Shown here piece after piece: positions 11,666 through 22,175 of a stretch of DNA of 64,000 nt. The DNA comes from Smittium mucronatum. Taxonomy: Eukaryota > Kickxellomycota > Harpellomycetes > Harpellales > Legeriomycetaceae. A program made the position numbers and the translations under genes. Below the pieces are notes generated by a model. That model did no database searches. It was not told the origin of the DNA and saw only the letters and a program-made list of their open reading frames with translations. Each line of letters starts with the position of its first letter. The first letter of the stretch is position 1. Location of the stretch: the NCBI GenBank assembly GCA_001953115.1, contig LSSL01002192.1, forward strand, positions 25,089-89,088. Direction: 5' to 3'.

Positions 11666-14600
11666 TTACCAGGCCCCAAAATATATCATTGGCATCCTAG
11701 CTGTAGAACTATATGGGCTGTGAATATAGTACTTTATCTGGCTAAATCTGGAAAAAGGATCATCGATTTTATCCTTTATAACTTTGTAGTCCAAAACCAG
11801 AATATAAAAGTATTTAAATCTTATCCCGTCCTTAAATATAACCAAGTTATTGAGGTGTCCATCGCAGAAAGAATTGTGCAAAATGGGCAATGGGTGATAT
11901 TTTTCTGCAAGATATATATCACTTTTGCAACGTTTTATTAGCATTTCGTATTCAGGCTTGCTCATGTATGCGTATTTTTCAAAGTGACTTTGATTAATGG
12001 GATCTACAGTAGCAAATATATAAAAATCGCTGACTTGTAATCCAGGCATATAAAATTTGTTTGGTGTCATTAAAACCCAGTTTATTGTATCGTAAATTCC
12101 TGATATTGGAGCCAATTCCAAAGAGAATTTTGATTTATATATCGGAAATATGAATTCAAGTTGGTCGTTTCCATCGATTCTTCTCTCGCTTTTTGTTGAT
12201 ATAGCCATATCAATAAATGGCACAAACCTGGTAAGAGATTCTACTGAAAACTTCACGGTAAATTCTATAACTTTATCAAGCAGCCCCATTTCATTTAGAA
12301 TATTACAATTTAGTGATTCGGCTATTACACTGTTGCAAGCTATTTTCATTATACTTGAGTAAATGTAAGATCTTTTTTCATCGTTGCTGAGATTATTTAC
12401 ATATTCATAATTTATTTTATCTGAAATTGTTCTTTTACTCCTTCTAGTTATAGAGATATTGGGTGAATTTATCTCTAACCCACTGATTCCGAAATCTCCA
12501 TCTTCATTGCCCCTTTCTGACAACTTATCCTTATCAAGGTTAAATGATTTAATTTGCGGGTCTATTTCTCCAATAAAATCTGGATGAGTAACATCTCCTT
12601 CATTAATAAACTCCGATGTTTGTTTGGTATACGTATATATAACAACATCTCTATATCTACGATCACTTGTTCTTTCTTCTATGTTAATATATAGGTAAAT
12701 ATTATATTCTAATGAATTTGTATCATCATCGTCATCGAATAAGCTTTTGTATCCCAAAGAAAAGTTAATAGCTTTTTCTCCTGGGATAATGCTGAAACTA
12801 CTATGCATGGTTTTAATGATATCAGTCATGACATTTTGATCAGCACATAAATCGTTAATTTTATTATCAATACATGTCATCAAACCATCATCATTATCAT
12901 ATTCCGGATCAGAAGAATTGTTGGTGAGAAAAGATCCTTGAGATAAATCATAAAGGCACATGTCAGAATATTCAGTTACAGGAAGAGTTGTTAAAATGTT
13001 TTCTAAATAGCCTGTGTTGCTAAGTGTTTCAATATATTTTTTTTTGTAAATCTCTTTAAATTGATTTCTCAAATTAAGTCGATTCAAGTTTTGGGAGATA
13101 CTAATTTCAGGTGATTCCAGTGATCCTACATCGATTCTATATGCCCCCTCATCTTGAATTATCATCTGAGGACCAAAATCAATAAGATTGTACTTTTGAT
13201 TGAGTCTAATCAATTTGGTTTGACAAGTCATCATCTTATTTAACTCTTTTTTTATTGTGTTAAGAGATGTTTTAAAATACATCTTACTTTTTTGGCTTCC
13301 GTTAATAATAAATATTTGATCTTTTATGTGTTTTAAGGTTTTGATAGATATAAATAAATTGTTTAAAGCCATACCAATGATTGAAAACGCCCTAAGGCCT
13401 TGGTAATATTTTTCAGAAAATCTTTCGATATTAGGATAGCCATTTTTGATGGTCTCCGTAAAATTCTCCGTATTAATTAAAACATTTAAAGGGGGTGTAT
13501 CATAATTCTTATATGGAATCTTTCTGTTAAAGCTCAATTCCTCTTCCATTGACTTATAATGGTTTTCTGATATCAATCTTTTCCCTGTTCTATTTGGTGC
13601 CAATATTATTTGAGGCGAGTCATTTTTTATAGTAAGTGTTTGCTTAAAATCAAATCTTGTTACTTCCTGATTTCCAAATTCACTGTTTATTATTTTCTTT
13701 TTAGGGAGTTTTGGGTAATTTCTTTGTTGGGCTATAGAGTCTAATATAAAACTGTCCAATCTAGATGTACTTTTTAAATTTCTTGATTCATTGTTATCAT
13801 CTTCCTCAAAATTTTCCTTAGTGCTGTTAGTATTTTCTTGGGATAGGTTATAGTTTTTTTCGTTATTTTCTAATTCAAAACTCGAAGATCTAAAGACCTC
13901 TCCCTGAATTCTAGGGCTAGATTTGGTTTTGGTATTTCTAAAATCATTATGATTTTTTTCTACTGAAAGATTTGGATAGCCCTTAAAAGTCTTTTTTTGT
14001 TTATATTTTTTTTCAATTGCAGTTTTTAAATCGAGTCTGTTATTCTGGTTGTTTTTGAAAAATTTTGATGACGTGGGTTTGGTTAGCACAAAATCATTTT
14101 CGTAACCCCCAACCCCAGAAAAATCATCACCAAAAAGGGATACATGAACAAATTTGCTTTTTGAAAGTTGATTATTAACTATTCCATCAACGTTAATATA
14201 TCTTTGAGGGTGTTTGACTTTATTAGAGGAATCTTTTTGAATTGATGTTGATATTTCAGATGTTTCTTCATTATAATCAACGGGTAAATCCATTTTTCCT
14301 TGGCCTAAAGATTCGTATTCTGAAGCCCCATCAACTATCTCATTTTCATGCAGATCAATATTTTGATCCATATACCCCCTCAATGGAGAACCATCATGTC
14401 TAGCGAAAGGTAATTCCCGCTCGGGAATTTGAAAGTCTGAATGGATTCCATAATCATCCAACTGAATAGGATTTATGTCTACAGCTGAATCTATAGACAG
14501 ATCTCCAAATTTTTCATTAATATCTTTATCCGATTCATTTGAATAATGAGAGTTCAAATCATAATCCTCATTAGATTCTCGTTCATGGGGCTCCTGAGAA

Positions 14601-14722
14601 TTCTCAGAGAATTCATTTGCATTTCCAGGATTTGTTGAATAAAATAAAGAGTCTTCTGGATGAACGATAGGCGAATTGGACACTTTAGCGGTATCATCGA
14701 TATAGCTATTTTGATTTTTCAT
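11666..14722 (-). CDS. large intronless protein, family member 2 (1018 aa), unknown function
   Basis: An uninterrupted frame runs from ATG at 14722 to TAA at 11666. It is the closest paralogue of the gene at 5374-8457 and lies in the same orientation 3.2 kb upstream of it. The N-terminal 430 residues are acidic and S/N/D/E-rich (for example EEDDNNES near 306-313) with little similarity to the paralogue. At 444-470 RAFSIIGMALNNLFISIKTL aligns with member 1 residues 449-468. A block near 655-715 (LGYKSLF, SDRRYRDVVIYTYT) also aligns. The C-terminal domain (850-1018) has DGNDQLEFIF, TPNKFYMPGLQVSDFYIFA, SHFEKY, DIYLAEKYHPLP and SPYSSTARMPMIYFG. By eye, about 40-45% of C-terminal positions match member 1. 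No signal peptide or membrane helix is seen. Function is unknown. Confidence 0.85.
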   Translation of the reverse strand: MKNQNSYIDDTAKVSNSPIVHPEDSLFYSTNPGNANEFSENSQEPHERESNEDYDLNSHYSNESDKDINEKFGDLSIDSAVDINPIQLDDYGIHSDFQIPERELPFARHDGSPLRGYMDQNIDLHENEIVDGASEYESLGQGKMDLPVDYNEETSEISTSIQKDSSNKVKHPQRYINVDGIVNNQLSKSKFVHVSLFGDDFSGVGGYENDFVLTKPTSSKFFKNNQNNRLDLKTAIEKKYKQKKTFKGYPNLSVEKNHNDFRNTKTKSSPRIQGEVFRSSSFELENNEKNYNLSQENTNSTKENFEEDDNNESRNLKSTSRLDSFILDSIAQQRNYPKLPKKKIINSEFGNQEVTRFDFKQTLTIKNDSPQIILAPNRTGKRLISENHYKSMEEELSFNRKIPYKNYDTPPLNVLINTENFTETIKNGYPNIERFSEKYYQGLRAFSIIGMALNNLFISIKTLKHIKDQIFIINGSQKSKMYFKTSLNTIKKELNKMMTCQTKLIRLNQKYNLIDFGPQMIIQDEGAYRIDVGSLESPEISISQNLNRLNLRNQFKEIYKKKYIETLSNTGYLENILTTLPVTEYSDMCLYDLSQGSFLTNNSSDPEYDNDDGLMTCIDNKINDLCADQNVMTDIIKTMHSSFSIIPGEKAINFSLGYKSLFDDDDDTNSLEYNIYLYINIEERTSDRRYRDVVIYTYTKQTSEFINEGDVTHPDFIGEIDPQIKSFNLDKDKLSERGNEDGDFGISGLEINSPNISITRRSKRTISDKINYEYVNNLSNDEKRSYIYSSIMKIACNSVIAESLNCNILNEMGLLDKVIEFTVKFSVESLTRFVPFIDMAISTKSERRIDGNDQLEFIFPIYKSKFSLELAPISGIYDTINWVLMTPNKFYMPGLQVSDFYIFATVDPINQSHFEKYAYMSKPEYEMLIKRCKSDIYLAEKYHPLPILHNSFCDGHLNNLVIFKDGIRFKYFYILVLDYKVIKDKIDDPFSRFSQIKYYIHSPYSSTARMPMIYFGAW

Positions 14723-15666
14723 TTTAAAGATGGGGTTGCAGATATCTAAATGAATGTAAAATATCTCTGATAAATATTTAAAAGTTCGCCGATTTTTAAA
14801 ACTTAAATACTCTTGAAAGTATTTCTAAGATGATTCAAAGTTTATTTGAAAGGTTTTAAAGTTTTCTTGGATAGATCCACCATCTTAAATACTTTTCGGG
14901 TAGCCATTAAACATTAATAATTTTTAATGTTCATGTATAATACCATTTAAGTTTTCTAAGCTGCGTTTATTTTTAGTAAGATATCCATAAAAAAATAAAA
15001 ATTTGCGTGATTATTTTAAAACACAAATTTTTATATCATTTAAATACATAACATTGTTAAAATTGAAGATGTGTATTATAAGTGATCTTTTTTGTATTTT
15101 GAGAATCCTTTATTAGTATTAATAGTCTTTTCATAAGAGAGAAAAATTTATGAACCTATATTTAGTCATTAATGAGTAATTATCCGGATTAAAAATAGAT
15201 AAATTTGAATCGGAAAAAATTGTTTGTTCTTTCTGAAGAATGAATACATATATTTCATAACTTATCAGTAAAAAATATAAATATTAAAGTTTTATGTATA
15301 TGCGCATTCTTAAATATATTTAAAAATGAATGCATTTTCTTTTCTTTTTTTATTGGTACAACAGCTAGAATATTTTCATTATTGAAAATGCGATTAGTTT
15401 TTTTTAGCTTTTACCTAACTTTAGAATGATGTGCTGTATTATTTCTAAAGTTTAAAACAACCAAAATTGGAGTATTATATTTTTCCATAATGAAGTAACA
15501 TAGTAGAATATATTTTGGTTTAAACAATGAGAATTTAAGATATAAACGAAACATTAAGTTTATGAAGTATTCAATCTCGAAATTGACACTCCAAAATGAA
15601 ATTATGAAATGGATACACGGATTTATGATAAAATCAAAAAATTATACCGAGGTGAAACATAACCAA
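14723..15666. other. spacer between family member 2 and the FKBP gene
   Basis: There is no gene. The half nearer 14723 should hold the 5' untranslated region and promoter of the large gene, including the shared motif at 14930-14940. The half nearer 15666 should hold the 3' end of the FKBP transcript. The rest is A+T-rich without recognisable structure. Confidence 0.5.
14930..14940 (-). promoter_or_regulatory. motif shared upstream of two family members
   Basis: The sense-strand 11-mer TTATACATGAA lies 208 bases before the ATG at 14722. It is identical to the 11-mer 231 bases before the ATG of the 5374-8457 gene. Similar spacing supports a shared promoter element or duplicated flank. The AT-rich background weakens the case. 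Confidence 0.25.
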
Positions 15667-16476
15667 TTAATCAACAGATATTAGCTCAACTTCAAAAATC
15701 AAAGGAGTATTAGGCGGTATTCCTGCGTCTGGCATTCCTTTTTTCCCATAGGCCCATTCACTCTCTATGTTAAGAGTAGCCTTTTCTCCAAGGGACATAG
15801 TCAAAAGACCTTCGTCCCAACCTCTAATAACTCTTCCAGTTCCAACTTTAAATCTTAGAGGTTGAGATTTCCCCTTTTTACCAATGTTAGTATCAAAAAC
15901 CTTTCCATCAGAAAAAGTGCCCTTATAGCTACGAAATATACAAGTAATAAATTATAATAAATACAAGAAATTCAATATAGCAGTTTAATTTAAAAAAAAA
16001 TATTACTAAACAGATACGAAGTCTCCTTTTTTGGGGAATAAAGTATTATTTCCTTTTTTAATCAAAGTCTTTTTAAATTTCGGAACCTCTTTCACCTCGG
16101 GCACTGCAGGAGAATTAGTAGGGGCTGTTTCAGCGACGACTTTTTCTTTTTTAAAATTGGCAATATCGACTTCGTTCTCAGATCTTTTATTAAATTGGAG
16201 AAGAATTTTTATGAAAGGTTACTGTATAAATAAGGTTTATAATAAAGTATTGAATAATTTAATGACTTACCTGAAACTAGATGTTTCGAACAATAAATTA
16301 TAAGCTGAAATTAATGCCGGTTTTTTTGTAACTTTAGCTACGTTTTGAACCTTGCCACCTATTTTGTTATCAAATAAGAATTCGTTTGAGGCATTTGATT
16401 GAAGAAATTCGATTATGTCTTTTTTGGACACTTCATCCGAGACGATTTCTTCATCACTCCATTTTCTATCAACCAT
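15667..16476 (-). CDS. FKBP3: FKBP25-like nuclear peptidyl-prolyl cis-trans isomerase, three exons
   Basis: Exons are 16476-16271, 16183-16007 and 15928-15667, giving 645 nt and 214 residues ending in TAA. Residues 1-69 (SKKDIIEFLQSN, NVAKVTKKPALISAYNLLFE) match the basic tilted helix bundle that marks FKBP25. A charged linker (about 70-105) leads to the FKBP domain (about 106-214). The domain keeps the pocket residues known for FKBPs: Tyr128/129, Phe139-Asp140 (VFDTN), Val161-Ile162 and Trp165 (RVIRGWDE), Tyr188 (EWAYG) and Phe206. The length is close to the 224 residues of vertebrate FKBP25. Family members catalyse proline isomerisation, bind nucleic acid and act in the nucleus. Splice sites were chosen because they restore the frame and the YYKGTF motif. 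The isomerase domain looks intact. Assignment to the FKBP25 group is strong; the gene symbol follows that orthology. Confidence 0.92.
15929..16006 (-). other. FKBP25-like gene intron 2 (78 bp)
   Basis: The donor is TA|GTAATA and the acceptor TTTCGTAG|C. This is the only nearby donor that restores frame and regenerates the conserved FVSVYYKGTF strand of the FKBP domain. An in-frame TAG at the exon edge rules out read-through. Confidence 0.8.
16184..16270 (-). other. FKBP25-like gene intron 1 (87 bp)
   Basis: The donor is AG|GTAAGT and the acceptor AATAAAAG|A. Removing it joins SSF to RSENEV in frame. The acceptor uses AAAG rather than the usual pyrimidine-CAG, which may be typical of this A+T-rich genome. 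An alternative acceptor TATACAG further upstream would not give the same reading. Confidence 0.75.
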
Positions 16477-17135
16477 CTTGGCTTGAAGACTAAAATATTC
16501 GATGTATAATAGTAAGCAAGTCTACGTAATTATCTTCAAACAATTTAGTCGTGTGTAAATAAGGTTATTGCTCTAGTTTTATATTTCATATACTATAGTG
16601 ATCAAATTATTTTTTCCATTCGCAGGATTTATCGTTGATGTCAGTTACGATATTTTTGAAAGCCAATGTTTTCGTCCCATTTATTTAATATAGCTTAATC
16701 ATTTAAAAAATTAACCTAATTCGCTAAAATTATTGGTACCAATCACTATTGTTGGGTAAGCAAATTTCACGGACTATTTTGAATAAATAAATTAGATCCC
16801 ATCTCTTCAGCCAACACATCAATGAACGAGATTGGCTATTTATTTTAAGGGAAAATGTGAAAGCCCTTTGATCTGTAATTAAATCACCGACCTGAACCAA
16901 TATCAACTTGCATTATCCAAATCCGGTTTTTTTCTACATTTTAATATTATTTATATTTTTTTTCCAGTAAATTAGTTTATTTTAATAAATTCAAAAATGG
17001 AGTTGCGAAAATGACTTTTATTTAATGTATAAAAAAATATTATAAAAAATTAGAAGACCCTAAATAAAACTAAGTACATTCATACAAATAAAATTTCTAT
17101 CCAGTAATTTTTATCGAAAAGTTGACTATTCATAT
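16477..17135. other. 5' flank of the FKBP gene and spacer
   Basis: The part next to 16477 is the presumed promoter of the FKBP25-like gene. A moderately GC-richer segment at 16620-16920 has an open minus-strand frame of about 60 codons with protein-like composition (GDLITDQRAFTFSLKINSQS) but no recognised homologue. It may be a decayed fragment or chance. No other feature is seen. Confidence 0.4.
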
Positions 17136-17163
17136 ACAGTACGACCCCGCTTAATTCCGCACC
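17136..17163 (+). mobile_element. solo pogo/Tigger-like terminal inverted repeat
   Basis: This reads TACAGTACGACCCCGCTTAA and continues TTCCGCAC. It closely resembles the arms of the hairpin element at 17273-17348 and the CAGT...ACCCCGCTTA ends of pogo/Tigger-type DNA transposons that insert at TA. No partner end is clear, so this is a relic. Confidence 0.55.
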
Positions 17164-17272
17164 CAGTTTGCATTCAAATAATTCAAATGGGATTTTTGAT
17201 ATACAATAATCTCTGGTTAAGTTTAATTAACTCAATTGCATAAAAATTATCAAATAGAAAAAATTGTTGGAT

Positions 17273-17348
17273 TACAGTAGTACCCCGCTTAAGTGCGCGC
17301 TCTTTTAATCTGGAATCAATTTGCGCACTTAAGCGGGGTGCTGTTGTA
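17273..17348. mobile_element. miniature pogo/Tigger-like inverted-repeat element
   Basis: It is 76 bp, bounded by TA on both sides. The left arm TACAGTAGTACCCCGCTTAA plus GTGCGC and the right arm, read in reverse complement, match at 23 of 26 positions around a 24-base centre. CAGT ends, the ACCCCGCTTAA core and TA boundaries fit a pogo/Tigger/mariner-type non-autonomous element reduced to its two ends. It would form a strong hairpin. A GC-rich perfect stem is exceptional in this window. Confidence 0.7.
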
Positions 17349-17393
17349 CGTATATTTTTCCTTACAGGCTATTAGATTGTTATGTTTATTTTC

Positions 17394-17466
17394 ATATTTA
17401 TTTTCATATTTATTTTTATTTTTATTTTTATTTTTATTTTTTTGTATCACGGAATTTTATTGTAAT
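17394..17466 (-). repeat. 3'-end fragment of the 0.63-kb repeat with (AAAAAT)n tail
   Basis: On the minus strand it reads TTACAATAAAATTCCGTGAT, then ACAAAAAAAT and several AAAAAT units. It matches the last ~25 bases of both full repeat copies exactly or nearly so, followed by a tail. Severe 5' truncation plus a simple-repeat tail is characteristic of retroposition and fixes the orientation of the whole family. Confidence 0.6.
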
Positions 17467-17694
17467 TATTTTCATGTTTATGAGTGTTTAAATCAATTTG
17501 ACAGAAAATTAATTTCTTTTTTACACGAAATAAATTTTTGAAAAATTTAAAAACCAAAATTCTCTGCATAATACATTTCAATATAACTAAAAAATGAAAA
17601 TTAATTTGAATGAGGTAGATGATATCTTAGGGCTAGAGGTGTGAATATTTTCATGCATTTGGATTATTAGAACTAGAAGGGTATTAAAAGAATG

Positions 17695-19130
17695 TACACA
17701 GAAATTGTATATTTGTAGGAATAAAAACGAATGCCCTTGCCCAGCTTTTTCAAGTTCAGATTTACACCTATGCTTTCAGAATAAGCTATCAGATCAAATG
17801 AGAATTCACAAGCTTGTTTAAATACTGAAGCACCATTTAATGAAAAAAAAAATTACTGATACCTCTAACCGAGGTTCAAAAAGACCTTGAGATATTCAGC
17901 AAAAATTAGGAATGATGGGTTAGAGTTTCCTGAAAAAAGAATTTACAACTTTTTTTCAAATTTTAGAAGAAAAAATGCTATAGGCTGTGATATAACAACC
18001 TCTGGTTTGAAATTTGCTATATAAGGTATGAATTTTAAGGATGATGAATCATTAGTAAGCAATTATTCTTGAATCTGGGTATTATTTATTTTCTCATATT
18101 TTAAAAATAAATCAATTTTATTATATTGAAAAATAAATTCACAGTTAACTTGACAAGAATCATTTCCTCTGAAAAGTTAATAAATATTACTTGTAAATCC
18201 AGAAATCTACACATGGACGCATCATATAAACTTATAATATAGGATATGTGCCGTTAGTATTAGAGATTACATATTCAAAAGGACCATTTACATTAAGCAG
18301 TTTAGCTATTTTATAGGTCGAAAATGCAGATAATTATTTGTGGGCTTAAAAAGAAATGGAAAAAATTACAATTTCTTTAGGATTGGATTTTTACCCAAAA
18401 TATTTTATTTAATATTTGGCTCCTAAAATTTCTAAACTAGTACAAGGGTTTATACCTGGAAGCACAAGAATAAACTTTTGGGTTCATTTTTACAAAAACA
18501 TACAAAATATAAACATCCGTGCCCTAATTTCTTGATGGCGTTAGGATGATTTAATTATCAGATGGCAAAGAAAAGATTGATCATCTGTTTAAAATATGAA
18601 AAAAAGAAGATGGAATTTGTAAAAATCATAAAAAAACAACTTGTAATTGTATGAAGGAGTTTACTCATTGGAATCAAATACTAAAAACTATTTGGAAAGT
18701 TTTAATCTAACCATGTAAAGTATATATCTTGATTTGAAAAAAAACTAACCTTATCGATTTAATAACATCATTTCTTTCAATTTTGGATAATGTGGAAAAC
18801 ATAGACATAAGGGATTTTAATCTTCAGCTTATGATAAAAGAAAATAAATTTGATGTGATGGAATACATTTCTGGTATAATCTTGTGAGTTTCAAAGGCAA
18901 AAAAATAATGGTATTCTCTAGCAGAAGTTTTAATTTTGATTTCCTAATCGAGTACACACAAAAAGAACGGAAAAACTCTTATACCACCTGAAAAATACTC
19001 AAAAAATTGAAAAAGTGTATTTCTTAATAGGGAATTAAAAATTTTTAATGAATGTTAGGAGATATGTTGCAATTTCCCGTGCTTTTTAAAAAACAATAAA
19101 TGTCAGCATGTTTATAATACACTTAAAAAA
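17695..19130 (+). pseudogene. decayed MULE-type transposase (FLYWCH-MULE-SWIM)
   Basis: The stretch has no continuous frame but ordered pieces of a Mutator-like transposase. At 17700-17770 there is a FLYWCH-like finger (QKLYICRNKNECPCPAF). Near 18205-18235 LHMDASYKLII holds the first catalytic Asp of MULE domains. GYVPLVLEITYSKGPFTLSS and ENADNYLWA follow. At 18420-18510 LAPKISKLVQGFIPGSTRIN with NFWVH matches the corresponding part of the relic at 50119-51930. At 19061-19120 ICCNFPCFLKNNKCQH is a SWIM-type zinc motif. Many in-frame stops and frame changes separate the pieces, so the copy is dead. In other species this family moves by cut-and-paste. Confidence 0.7.
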
Positions 19131-21700
19131 AAGATATACTACATATTATAAACATTAAACTATTGGGGTTTAAGGTTAGTCAAGGGTGATCAAAGTATAG
19201 CTAAGAACTCATAATTGAATAGAGGAAAATATTTATAGTAAATAAAGATATTTTTTAAAATCTATTATTTTATTAAAACCTTAAATATTCATACTAAAAG
19301 CTTTAAAATTATAATTAGTTTCTAAGTGTTTTGAAACACTTTCTTCGTCATTTTCTATACATCTTAACTTACCTTTAATAGTATAATAATTGAAAAATAA
19401 AATTGCGAAAGTCGAGCGGTTGTTAAAATAGCTTAATTTTTTAAAATTCTTTTATTAAAATTGGAGTGGATATTCTTAGATATTTGAATGAAATTATAAT
19501 TTTTTATAAAATTTTTCCTGTTAATTTTCTAAAAAAATAAATAAAAATTTTGTATAATAAACTATAGCGTATTGCTAATTATCAAAAATAAGAAATTTAA
19601 ATACCCATAATTTGCGTTTTAAAGCCCAACTCTTTAAGAAATTTGTATTCAAGGGAAATCCCGCTACGATTTTTCAATCTTTAAAGCTTTCATTTATATT
19701 TAGATTTTTTTTGAAGAGGGATTACATTTGTTTCGATTATAGGAATTATTTTCATGGTTTATTCAATTTTTTTTTTTTTTTGCAGTTGATTGAGTTAATG
19801 AAAAAAAAATACTAACTGATGTAGATGGATAGCTTTTATTCTTATTTAATTTTTAAAAAAAAAATCAGCTTAAGACATGTAAGTTATAAATCTTTTCATA
19901 CCAAACAATACTTTTGATTATGAATTTAAAAAAAAAACAAAATAATAGTCGTCAAGGGCAAGTAATTTTATATGAATAGTTAATTTTTTGATAATTATTA
20001 CAGCATAAAAATTTTATTTTTGTGAATTTACTTAATTTAGTATACATAATTCTTAACCTCATTTAATTTATTTTGTTGTCAAGATTAATACATAATCAGA
20101 ATTTATAGTTTATAGATATTTAAATACTTGTTGGGTTCGTTAACTGCGAATATGGAAGATATTAAGATAGGTGATTTTAACTTAGAAGGTGATTCTTATA
20201 AAATATAAATCTATTCATCAAAGTAAAATTAAAATCTATTAGACCACAATTTTTTTATATTTTTATTTGGTTTTAAGGAAACATTATTTAAATTATAAAT
20301 TTTCAAAGCCTTAAAAAAAAATTCTTGTGTGTGGGGGTATTTTCCAAAATAAACAAGTTTCTTAGTTAATGTGAAAATTGCATAACAAAAAAAATATTTT
20401 ATAATAACCGATTTGAAAGACCAACATTTCTTGTTGATATAAATTTTTGTTAGATTAAGGTTAATTGCAGTAAATTATTTATGCGAGTCATGTATCCTTT
20501 TTTTGTAGGTGCTAATGGTATCCTGAATAAAGAATTTTAAACATATAATCAATCAAAATACGATCCCAATTAAATTATGGATTAATTAGCTTAATTTTAA
20601 AACAAAAAAAAACAGTTACGAGTTTAGTTCTCCCTGTTTTTCAAATTATAGACTTGCACATATGCCATTTTTCAGAATGATCTATACATTCCGGTAATAA
20701 TTTTTTTTACGAAAATTATTATTTGAATGGCAGTATCCCAAATCTTCATTTTTTATAAATAATTCCAATAAAAAATAGTTTAATCCATTTCAGGATTTAT
20801 CACATCTTATTTGGATGATTTATTACTTAAATGATTATTAAAAAGAAGAAATTCAATAAAAAAAAGAACAAAAACATGAAATTATAATTATAATAAGCTA
20901 TCCTAATTTATATTCTGTATTGTATTTATTATCTTTATAATATGATTAATTATTTTCTAATAATACATTTATTCTTAATATTTTTATGAATTTTTAATTA
21001 TATTTTTACTAATCGCTATATAATTGAGTGATTATTGATAAATAAAGAATTAACAGATTCTCAAATTATTATATTCTATATCTGGGACAATTAAATTAGC
21101 TATACTTCAAGCGAAAAAAAAAATTAATAGAAATAGCTCAAGAATTTTTCAAAAAATATAATCATTATCAAATTATACGCGAGAATAAATGCCTTAATAG
21201 AAAGTTAACATATTAATTGGATTATGCTTGCTAAAAATTATACATGACATAAACAAATTTAATTTAGTTATCCAAAATATAGAAATAATTTTAAATAAGC
21301 ACTATTTGTTTTTAAATCTGGATTTTTTTCTAAAAATTGGAAGTCAATTGAGAAACTCAAAATTTTATAAGCTACTTATGATAGAGATTTTAAATCATAA
21401 TCCTAAAAAACTATTAATATTCTGGAATCTCTGGAGTGTAAATCAAGAATTCACTTATAAGAGATATATCTTTATAATAAATTTTTTCGTTTATTTTTTC
21501 CCGGAAAGCTTTTCATACCTCAAAATATTAAACCCTTTTAGTAATTTTAATTTGGTCAAAATTTATTCTAGATTTTATGAAAATATTTTATAATTTCATT
21601 CTATAAAATAGTAAAATCTAGTCACTTTCATTCAAGAAATGTAATTTATATTTATAGATAGAGTATTATCAAATGGATTTATTATAACAGTTAGACATCA
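19131..21700. other. AT-rich spacer
   Basis: Nothing is supported here. Open stretches such as 19612-19815 and 21228-21593 translate into F/I/N/K/Y-rich chance peptides. Confidence 0.5.
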
Positions 21701-22175
21701 GTAAACCCACGCTTTGAGGCTTTTTTTTTAGTTTTAAAAACAATTAACTCTCAGTTCATCATTTCTGATACTCATCGCACCCAAGCCCAGAAGAGACTTG
21801 TAAGAAGTTATTTCTCATTCTCTTAACCTATACATATTTCACCTGTTTCTCCCTTAATTAAGCTCTAAGCTTTTTCACGGCCTTCAAGATTTGAAAAACA
21901 TGCTAAAACTTATCAAGGGTTTGGGATATGAACTTAACAAAAGTACCAGAAAGCAAATCAAAAAATCCTTCTTAGCTGACTTTCCATCCAAATTGAAAGA
22001 TTAGTTTAATTCATGACCCATAGTAAAAATTTTAGTAGAAATAGTTATCGAAGTAAAATATGCATATCTTCAGCTGCCTCTCTCCAAGAAAATAATTCTG
22101 GTGAAACGTCATAGTGAAAAGCATGGAATTGAACAATTTTTGGTCGGGCATATCCATGAATATAGCAGCGTTTAA
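21701..22175 (+). pseudogene. decayed coding region, family unknown
   Basis: The sequence is visibly less A+T-rich than its flanks. Plus-strand frames give consecutive protein-like pieces: NPRFEAFFLVLKTINSQFII then SDTHRTQAQKRLVRSYFSFS before a stop; SRFEKHAKTYQGFG; after a frame change GYELNKSTRKQIKKSFLADF; and VKYAYLQLPLSKKIILVKRH then SEKHGIEQFLVGHIHE before the final TAA at 22173. Stops and at least one frame change interrupt it. The last piece faintly resembles the stretch preceding the integrase in BEL/Pao retrotransposons, but this is not secure. An old gene or transposon copy is the likely explanation. Confidence 0.4.
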
